Source of the DNA: Erythrobacter sp. UBA2510
GTDB taxonomy: Bacteria > Pseudomonadota > Alphaproteobacteria > Sphingomonadales > Sphingomonadaceae
Reading direction: 5' to 3'
NCBI GenBank assembly: GCA_002341345.1
Contig: DDNW01000182.1
Span: 957-6,330 of the forward strand
Length of the DNA stretch: 5,374 nucleotides
Below, piece after piece: positions 1 to 4,170 of the stretch; position 1 is the stretch's first letter, and each line of letters begins with the position of its first letter. Made by a program: the position numbers and the translations under genes. The notes under the pieces are model-generated. The model had not been told where the DNA came from and ran no database searches. It saw only the letters and a program-made list of their open reading frames with translations.

Positions 1-218
1 GCATTCACATGTGCCTGACGGGCAGGGTTTTGCCCCTGAGCGGCGGTCAGAACCTGACCCAGAATTGTTTCATTGACCTCGGAAGGGTCGATGCCTGCGC
101 GGGCGACGATCTCTTTCAGCACCGCGGCGCCCAGATCGTGCGCGGGTGTATTTGCAAAGGATCCGCTGAAGCTGCCGACAGGCGTGCGCGCTGCGGATGC
201 GATGACAACGTTGGTCAT
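1..218 (-). CDS. phaA: Acetyl-CoA C-acetyltransferase (thiolase), N-terminal part
   Basis: This is the first 72 codons of a biosynthetic-type thiolase; the gene runs off the left edge. The enzyme condenses two acetyl-CoA to acetoacetyl-CoA in the cytoplasm, usually as the first step of polyhydroxybutyrate synthesis or in short-chain acyl-CoA metabolism. The visible N-terminus reads [19 protein letters not shown], the classic thiolase opening with the ARTPxG segment. It continues to the [16 protein letters not shown] stretch that precedes the active-site cysteine. That cysteine (near residue 90) and the C-terminal His/Cys residues lie outside the window. The ATG at 218 has a good Shine-Dalgarno (AGGGGAAG, about 226-233 on the minus strand). 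The EAL gene lies 121 bp upstream on the same strand, so this gene probably has its own promoter; the AT-rich TATTATATT near 251-263 could be a -10. The phaA symbol rests on N-terminal resemblance only; atoB-type thiolases look similar here. Confidence 0.9.
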   Translation of the reverse strand, partial: MTNVVIASAARTPVGSFSGSFANTPAHDLGAAVLKEIVARAGIDPSEVNETILGQVLTAAQGQNPARQAHVN

Positions 219-339
219 ATGTGTTCTTCCCCTGAACTACTGACGTGGGGTAATATAATACGGCGTTTTCCCGTTCCCCCGTCTTCTATGGTTTGGACAT
301 ATCCCATTGCTGCACATGCGGCAATCGCGCCATGTTCGC

Positions 340-1212
340 TTACGCATTTTTGCGCTCTTCCGGCGTGCTCTGCCAGTAGGGTTGGGTGGTTGGTGCGCCA
401 TACAGAAAGCCCTGTTGGCAATCGACCCCAAGCGCGAGAAGCAGGGATGCATCGTCTTGATTTTCCACCTGTTCGGCGACGGTTATCATGTCGAAGTTGC
501 GCGCGATCGACACCATGATCGACACGATTGCACGATTGTCGGGGTGGTCGCTTACGCCGCGGGCGAACTGCCCGTCGATCTTCAGAATGTCAAAGAACAT
601 CTCTTTCAAATAGCGGATGGCGATGTAGTCAGAGCCAAAGTTATCCAATGCAAAGCAAACGCCCCGTGTCTGGAGCTGGTCCATAAAGCTGGCGACAAGT
701 TCTGGCATCTGCATCGCCGATTTTTCGCTAATTTCCAGGATGAGACGTTCGCCAATGGTACCGTCGCGCGACAGCCACCGGTTCAAAAGGGTCGTCCATC
801 CCGCATACCCGATAGAGCGCGCGGACATGTTGATCGAAAGGCGTAACCCTTTGTTTTCGCTCAGCGCGGCAAGCCCCGCATTGAGCGATAGCACATCAAT
901 CTCGCGGCCAAGCTGGGTCTTCTCGACCACGGGCATGAATTCGCGGGCGGGGATGACGCGACCGGTGGGATCCAGAATACGAATGAAACCTTCGTAAAAG
1001 GCGATTTTTGGGTCGTCCGCGTCCCGCATGACAGGCTGGTATGCCATCAATGTCTGATTATGCGCGACAGCAGCCCTGACCATGGCCAATGTGCTGCCGT
1101 CGCGTTGGGTCAGCGCGTAGTCGAGCGGGTTTTTCGTCCCCTCGGGCAGATCGGCGAGCGGGTGTGGTGATATATCTTCCAAAGTGGCGCTTCCATTTAT
1201 CGCTGTACTCAT
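340..1212 (-). CDS. EAL-domain protein with degenerate signature motifs
   Basis: A 290-residue soluble protein made almost wholly of one EAL domain (about 45-272), the family that hydrolyses cyclic di-GMP to pGpG. There is no membrane segment, signal peptide or recognisable sensor domain, only about 40 extra N-terminal residues. Family landmarks seen: E74 and R78 (motif reads EGFIR, not EALIR), N128 (INMS), E160 (LEISE), D190-N191 (DNFG, not DDFG), K211 and D213 (DILKID), E247 (AEQVE) and Q267 (QQGFLYG). Most metal and substrate ligands are kept. The second Asp of the DDFG loop is Asn, and the following GTGYSS loop is altered to GSDYIA. Activity is therefore uncertain: it could be a weak phosphodiesterase or a c-di-GMP-binding effector. 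The ATG at 1212 was chosen; AAGG sits only 4 nt before it. A TTG at 1266 would add 18 residues unlike the family. It is divergent from tag and upstream of the thiolase. The sequence resembles Rhodobacterales EAL proteins. Confidence 0.9.
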   Translation of the reverse strand: MSTAINGSATLEDISPHPLADLPEGTKNPLDYALTQRDGSTLAMVRAAVAHNQTLMAYQPVMRDADDPKIAFYEGFIRILDPTGRVIPAREFMPVVEKTQLGREIDVLSLNAGLAALSENKGLRLSINMSARSIGYAGWTTLLNRWLSRDGTIGERLILEISEKSAMQMPELVASFMDQLQTRGVCFALDNFGSDYIAIRYLKEMFFDILKIDGQFARGVSDHPDNRAIVSIMVSIARNFDMITVAEQVENQDDASLLLALGVDCQQGFLYGAPTTQPYWQSTPEERKNA

Positions 1213-1233
1213 GTCACCTTGGCGCGGAAACTT

Positions 1234-1249
1234 GTAACGCCGGGTTAAC
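1234..1249 (+). promoter_or_regulatory. CtrA-like box between the EAL gene and tag
   Basis: The sequence GTAA-CGCCGGG-TTAAC matches the alphaproteobacterial CtrA consensus TTAA-N7-TTAAC with one mismatch. It lies in the 90-bp divergent region, 22 bp upstream of the EAL start and 54 bp upstream of tag. If CtrA bound here it would probably overlap promoter elements of the EAL gene. There is no convincing separate -10/-35 pair for either gene. This is a motif match only and could be chance. Confidence 0.35.
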
Positions 1250-1302
1250 GCGGCAATGCAGTACAAATTTTAGCCATCCGGCCAGATCCGTCGGAGAAGG
1301 GG

Positions 1303-1896
1303 ATGCGGATGCAGCGGTGTGACTGGGCTGGGCCAGAGCAAATTTATCTGGATTATCATGACACTGACTGGGGTGTGCCGGAGTATGACAGCCGCGCGCT
1401 TTGGGAAAAACTGATCCTTGATGGCTTTCAGGCAGGGCTGAGTTGGATCACGATACTTAAAAAGCGAGAGAATTTCCGCGAGGCTTTTGCCGGTTTTGAT
1501 CCTAATGTCATCGCTACATGGGGTGAAGCCGAGGTTGAACGCTTGCTCGCCAACCCCGGCATTATCCGCCACCGCGGAAAGATAGAGGCGGCGATTACAA
1601 ATGCACGCGTTTGGCAAGAGATTGAAAAGAAGGAGGGATTTGATCGGTACTTATGGAAATACGTGGGGTTCGAGCCACTGCAAAACCGGTTTGAGCGTCA
1701 GTCGGATGTTCCCGCATGGACGCCGCTTTCAAAGCAGATATCGGCTGATTTGAAAAAACGGGGGTTTAAGTTCTGCGGCCCGACAATCGTCTATGCGTTT
1801 ATGGAGGCTGTGGGCATGGTGAATGACCATTTGACGTGCTGTCCCCGTCATCAGGCTGTGGCGCAAAGGCCCAAACACGACTGGGACGCCGGCTAG
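1303..1896 (+). CDS. tag: DNA-3-methyladenine glycosylase I
   Basis: A 197-residue HhH-superfamily base-excision repair enzyme that releases 3-methyladenine from alkylated DNA. Length and sequence fit E. coli Tag (187 residues) closely: YHDxxWGVPE at 18-27, FQAGLSWITILKKRENFR at 42-59, GIIRHRGKI at 85-93, LKKRGFKFCGPTIVYAFM near 154-171, and VNDH near 173-176. The structural zinc ligands of Tag are all present as C6, H19, H176 and C180, as are the base-stacking aromatics Y18 and W48. The position equivalent to the E. coli base-recognition Glu38 is Asp40 here (LDGFQAG). The start is either ATG 1303 (GGAG 6 nt upstream) or ATG 1309, which gives MQRC, aligning exactly with E. coli MERC and its numbering. 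It is convergent with the response regulator, the two stop codons lying 15 bp apart. Confidence 0.96.
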   Translation: MRMQRCDWAGPEQIYLDYHDTDWGVPEYDSRALWEKLILDGFQAGLSWITILKKRENFREAFAGFDPNVIATWGEAEVERLLANPGIIRHRGKIEAAITNARVWQEIEKKEGFDRYLWKYVGFEPLQNRFERQSDVPAWTPLSKQISADLKKRGFKFCGPTIVYAFMEAVGMVNDHLTCCPRHQAVAQRPKHDWDAG

Positions 1897-1900
1897 GCCG

Positions 1901-1925
1901 CTGTTACCGTGTTAGGCGGTAACGG
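1901..1925. terminator. Possible shared terminator hairpin between convergent genes
   Basis: A perfect 7-bp inverted repeat (GTTACCG at 1903-1909, CGGTAAC at 1917-1923, 7-nt loop) is extended outward by a wobble and a C-G pair. It sits between the tag stop and the last codons of the convergent response regulator and overlaps the latter's stop codon. It lacks a T-tract on either strand, so intrinsic termination is doubtful; it may only shield the 3' ends. Confidence 0.3.
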
Positions 1926-2835
1926 TACTTAGGCGCTTTGCGAGTTGGTCAAGCATCACAATCGTGTCGCCGCTGGTCGAGAATGCCTTGGTGCGGCAGT
2001 AGTCGACGTTGACCACGATATCGCGATGACATGCTGCCTCTGGCGAGGTCTGGACCGCGTTCTTTACCACGTCAGCGATGTTGAGCGTGGATTGCGTTTT
2101 AAGCGCGGGCGAGAGCGCGGCGAAGGTGCCGTTTGATCGATATGTCACGATAAGGTTCAGGCTGCTGAGCGCATCGGTCAACCTGCGTGCCAATCCGACG
2201 GAAAACTCGACGCGCTGGTCTTGCGGAACCTGCGCAAGCACATCCGCAAAGTTCTGCAGCACGATCACAGCGATCTGCATGCCGCCACCAAACTCGGATT
2301 GCATGCGCATAATGCAGTTTTCAAAGGCGTCCTGCGGGACAAGGCCGCTCTCGGAAAGCTCGGAGGGCGACATCGGACGGTCGAGCGCGAGCTCTTTCAG
2401 AACGTCGAAATTCTCTTGGTTGGGGGATTCATGCGGGCGTTTCAGGTGCCGGACAAATTCGGCGTTGCGCATTTCTGCACCATGAATACGTGCCTCAAGG
2501 TCGAAGAACTCGAACGGTTTGATGATATAGTCCCACGCGCCCGCCACGAAGGATTTCGCGATGCTTTCGCTGTTCTTTACCCCGGTGAGCATGATGATGG
2601 GCACGAATTCGTACCCGTCGATTTGTCGGATGTGGGGGATCAGCTCTACGCCGGACATTTCCGGCATCTGGATGTCGAGCAGTAGGCAGTCGAAAATAAC
2701 CGGCGCGCTATGGATGACTTCAAGCGCCTCCTTGCCGGAGGCGGCCGTGCGGACATATTCGTGATCTTGCGTCCGAAGATATTCTTCTAGCAAATTGCGC
2801 AGATCTTGATTGTCCTCGACGGCCAAGATCCTCAT
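1912..2835 (-). CDS. Response regulator: receiver plus degenerate GGDEF-like domain
   Basis: A 307-residue cytoplasmic response regulator. Residues 1-120 are an intact CheY-like receiver: acidic pair E7-D8, phospho-acceptor D54 (LLLDIQMP), T84 and K106 (KPF). A linker of about 35-40 residues follows. The remainder (about 160-305) has no DNA-binding look. Its layout follows a GGDEF domain: GLVPQDAF near 164-171 where GLxNRRxF is expected, a hydrophobic strand plus QNF near 188-196 where the DIDxFK strand sits, ARRL at 216-219, then YRSNGTFAALSP at 232-243 where a diguanylate cyclase has RxGGDEFxxLLP. SNGTF replaces GGDEF, so no cyclase activity is expected; it may be a PleD-like output used for binding or dimerisation. 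That reading of the C-terminal half is inference. The ATG at 2835 gives the standard MRILAVEDN opening, but no real Shine-Dalgarno precedes it. No partner histidine kinase is in the window. A CtrA-like box lies about 180 bp upstream. Confidence 0.88.
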   Translation of the reverse strand: MRILAVEDNQDLRNLLEEYLRTQDHEYVRTAASGKEALEVIHSAPVIFDCLLLDIQMPEMSGVELIPHIRQIDGYEFVPIIMLTGVKNSESIAKSFVAGAWDYIIKPFEFFDLEARIHGAEMRNAEFVRHLKRPHESPNQENFDVLKELALDRPMSPSELSESGLVPQDAFENCIMRMQSEFGGGMQIAVIVLQNFADVLAQVPQDQRVEFSVGLARRLTDALSSLNLIVTYRSNGTFAALSPALKTQSTLNIADVVKNAVQTSPEAACHRDIVVNVDYCRTKAFSTSGDTIVMLDQLAKRLSTVTA

Positions 2836-2981
2836 GCGCGTGGTCTTTCGACGCTATGCACCACAACTGCGTTATGATTTCCGATGAAGTGCATTGGATG
2901 CAAACAGTATCCGCCGCGATAGCCCATGTTATGCGTCACACTAGCCCCCTCAAACCGTTCAACACCTTGATGCTGCGTGAC

Positions 2982-3034
2982 AATCGTTAACATTTCAACT
3001 TAAAAGTGCCCGCTTTAACTTTTTGTTAACGATT
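2982..3034. repeat. 11-nt perfect inverted repeat containing GTTAAC
   Basis: AATCGTTAACA at 2982-2992 is the exact reverse complement of TGTTAACGATT at 3024-3034, with 31 nt between. A smaller AAAG/CTTT hairpin (3003-3016) lies inside. The repeat sits in the AT-rich gap upstream of the response regulator and overlaps the CtrA-like box. It could be a paired operator; as a hairpin it would have a large loop. Confidence 0.6.
3015..3030 (+). promoter_or_regulatory. Full-consensus CtrA box
   Basis: TTAA-CTTTTTG-TTAAC matches the CtrA consensus TTAA-N7-TTAAC at every fixed position on the plus strand, and at 8 of 9 on the minus strand. It lies 180 bp upstream of the response regulator start and about 150 bp upstream of the rpsD promoter. 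The response regulator is the more plausible target, with a leader of about 150 nt if the box covers the -35 region. CtrA control of c-di-GMP and motility genes is well known in alphaproteobacteria; binding here is inferred. Confidence 0.45.
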
Positions 3035-3130
3035 TTGGCGATTTTAAGGCAACGTTCGGCGGGTCACATGACGTAGGGCGGCGGAGCGTTCATCGAAATG
3101 CGCATTTTCGCGGACTTCCCGACCGCTACT

Positions 3131-3163
3131 GCCTAATTAGCTACGATTTGAGGCTAATTGGGC
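3131..3163. promoter_or_regulatory. 11-bp dyad just upstream of the rpsD promoter
   Basis: GCCTAATTAGC (3131-3141) pairs with GCTAATTGGGC (3153-3163) over 11 pairs, one a T-G wobble, around an 11-nt loop. The right arm ends 12 bp before the rpsD -35. No T-tract follows, so a terminator is unlikely. An operator, or a remnant of the 3' region of a former neighbour, are the alternatives. Confidence 0.45.
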
Positions 3164-3175
3164 CAAGTTCGTGCA

Positions 3176-3203
3176 TTGACTCCAACCCGCAGCACCGTAT
3201 AAG
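3176..3203 (+). promoter_or_regulatory. Sigma70-type promoter of rpsD
   Basis: A -35 TTGACT (3176-3181) and a -10 TATAAG (3198-3203) are separated by 16 bp, giving 5 of 6 matches in each hexamer. Transcription should start near 3210, leaving a leader of about 110 nt before the GTG of rpsD. A GANTC site (GACTC, 3178-3182), the CcrM methylation target in many alphaproteobacteria, overlaps the -35. Confidence 0.75.
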
Positions 3204-3207
3204 CGCC

Positions 3208-3321
3208 GCTTGATTGGTGTTGGTGGACCCCGCAAGGGGAACCCTGTCAGGCTTCGGCCAGAGGACAACGCCCTTTACCGCCCGTCGCAATCCTGCGGGG
3301 GCCTCAAAAAGGAGAACAGCC
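3208..3321 (+). promoter_or_regulatory. Structured 5' leader of rpsD
   Basis: The leader contains three stable-looking small hairpins: CCCC-GCAA-GGGG (3228-3239, GNRA loop), GGC-TTCG-GCC (3250-3259, UNCG-type loop) and CGCA-ATCC-TGCG (3286-3297, with further pairs outside). GAGG at 3261-3264 can pair with CCTC at 3302-3305, closing a domain immediately before the Shine-Dalgarno AAGGAG (3309-3314). S4 represses its own translation in other bacteria by binding such leaders. An autoregulatory role here is inference; the fold does not match a leader class I can name. Confidence 0.45.
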
Positions 3322-3936
3322 GTGACTAAGCGTACAGCTGCCAAGCACAAAATTGACCGCCGTATGGGCGAAAACATCTGGGGTCGTCCCAATTCCCCGG
3401 TCAACAAGCGTTCCTACGGCCCCGGCCAGCACGGTCAGCGCCGCAAGGGCAAGATGTCCGACTTCGGCCTGCAGCTGCGTGCCAAGCAGAAGCTGAAGGG
3501 CTATTACGGCGACGTCACCGAAAAGCAGTTCCGCCGCACCTACAAGGAAGCGGCCGCGATGAAGGGCGACACCGGCCAGAACCTGATCGGCCTGCTCGAA
3601 CGTCGTCTCGACATGGTCGTCTATCGCGCCAAGTTCGCGCCGACGATCTTCGCCGCACGCCAGATCGTTTCGCACGGCCACATCCGCGTCAACGGCGTGA
3701 AGTGCAACATCGCCAGCCGCCGCATCGACGTGGGCGACGTCATCAGCCTGGGCGACAAGGCCAAGGAAATGGCGCTGGTGATCGAGGCGCAGAGCCTGCC
3801 CGAGCGCGACATTCCCGATTACGTCTCGCCCGACGGCACCGACAAGGTCACCTATACCCGCGTACCGACGCTGGACGAGGTGCCCTATCCGGTGCAGATG
3901 GAACCCAACCTGGTGGTCGAGTTCTACTCGCGCTAA
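3322..3936 (+). CDS. rpsD: 30S ribosomal protein S4
   Basis: A 204-residue primary 16S rRNA-binding protein that nucleates 30S assembly at the 5' domain. The N-terminal part (1-93) carries [24 protein letters not shown] and [16 protein letters not shown]; the S4 RNA-binding domain follows from about 94 to 155 ([26 protein letters not shown]). The protein ends in the conserved [10 protein letters not shown]. There is no N-terminal zinc-binding cysteine cluster, so it is the zinc-free form; C128 is the only cysteine. The GTG at 3322 is the start: AAGGAG lies 7 nt upstream and the protein begins TKRTAAKHK as in relatives. Codons are strongly GC-ending, as expected of a highly expressed gene in a high-GC genome and unlike the genes to the left. 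The signature [11 protein letters not shown] and the [13 protein letters not shown] ending resemble Sphingomonadales rather than Rhodobacterales S4. It is monocistronic, lying between its own promoter and terminator. Confidence 0.98.
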   Translation: MTKRTAAKHKIDRRMGENIWGRPNSPVNKRSYGPGQHGQRRKGKMSDFGLQLRAKQKLKGYYGDVTEKQFRRTYKEAAAMKGDTGQNLIGLLERRLDMVVYRAKFAPTIFAARQIVSHGHIRVNGVKCNIASRRIDVGDVISLGDKAKEMALVIEAQSLPERDIPDYVSPDGTDKVTYTRVPTLDEVPYPVQMEPNLVVEFYSR

Positions 3937-3961
3937 GTCTGGGCAGACTGACGAAATTCGC

Positions 3962-3991
3962 AAGGGCGGTTCCGCAAGGAGCCGCCCTTTT
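3962..3991 (+). terminator. Intrinsic terminator of rpsD
   Basis: A 12-bp stem (3962-3973 with 3978-3989, one T-G wobble) is capped by a GCAA tetraloop and runs into TTTT at 3988-3991. It begins 26 bp after the rpsD stop codon. This is a textbook rho-independent terminator on the plus strand. Confidence 0.9.
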
Positions 3992-4034
3992 CGATTCGTG
4001 GGCTGGTCTGCGCGGCCCGACCAAACCCTACAGG

Positions 4035-4118
4035 ATGGAACACATGGAACACGGTCCTGAGGGCGAAATTCCTTTTGGCAAGAGCTGGGCCCAGACACCT
4101 GTGCAACAAGGGATTTGA
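4035..4118 (+). CDS. Doubtful 27-residue ORF downstream of rpsD
   Basis: A 27-codon ORF lies in the gap between the rpsD terminator and the convergent methyltransferase gene. It begins with a perfect tandem duplication of ATGGAACAC (4035-4043, 4044-4052), giving MEHMEH. The second ATG (4044) has AGGA 8 nt upstream, the first has no Shine-Dalgarno, so translation would more likely give 24 residues. There is no hydrophobic stretch, cysteine pattern or recognised family, and no promoter was seen. It could be the truncated start of a gene displaced by the neighbouring restriction-modification locus, or noise. Confidence 0.2.
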   Translation: MEHMEHGPEGEIPFGKSWAQTPVQQGI

Positions 4119-4170
4119 GCGGGCCAGACATCCGCCCGCGCTGGCACTGCGGGGGTGCTGTAGGACAGCG
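4119..4170 (-). other. Two small hairpins after the methyltransferase stop
   Basis: Read on the minus strand, the stop codon at 4171-4173 is followed at once by GCTGT-CCT-ACAGC (4157-4169), then by GCGGGC with its complement GCCCGC around a 9-nt loop (4119-4139). Neither has a T-tract, so they are weak candidates for the 3' end of the methyltransferase transcript. Nothing else was found between the rpsD terminator and this point apart from the doubtful short ORF. Confidence 0.25.

Noticed and set aside
9..518. A 169-codon plus-strand frame and the 307-846 plus-strand frame.
   Set aside because: Both are antisense to the thiolase and EAL genes, which have clear protein-family motifs.
1213..1266. 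Upstream TTG start for the EAL gene.
   Set aside because: The added 18 residues do not resemble the family and would cover the CtrA-like box and likely promoter; ATG 1212 has a nearby AAGG.
3096..3107. A 12-bp perfect palindrome, AAATGCGCATTT.
   Set aside because: It is isolated, with no partner copy, no promoter and no T-tract; a palindrome this size alone is not enough to call a site.
3220..3300. Superficial likeness of the rpsD leader to a small SRP RNA (GTCAGG followed by hairpins).
   Set aside because: The invariant SRP core (CGGAAGGAAGCAGCC) is absent, and the segment fits better as the transcribed leader of rpsD.
3214..3321. In-frame 36-codon N-terminal extension of rpsD.
   Set aside because: The GTG at 3322 has an ideal Shine-Dalgarno and gives the family-standard N-terminus; the extension matches no S4 protein and lies in the structured leader.
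3304..4131. A 275-codon open frame antisense to rpsD.
   Set aside because: It is a shadow of GC-rich codons in rpsD, with no family resemblance or Shine-Dalgarno.
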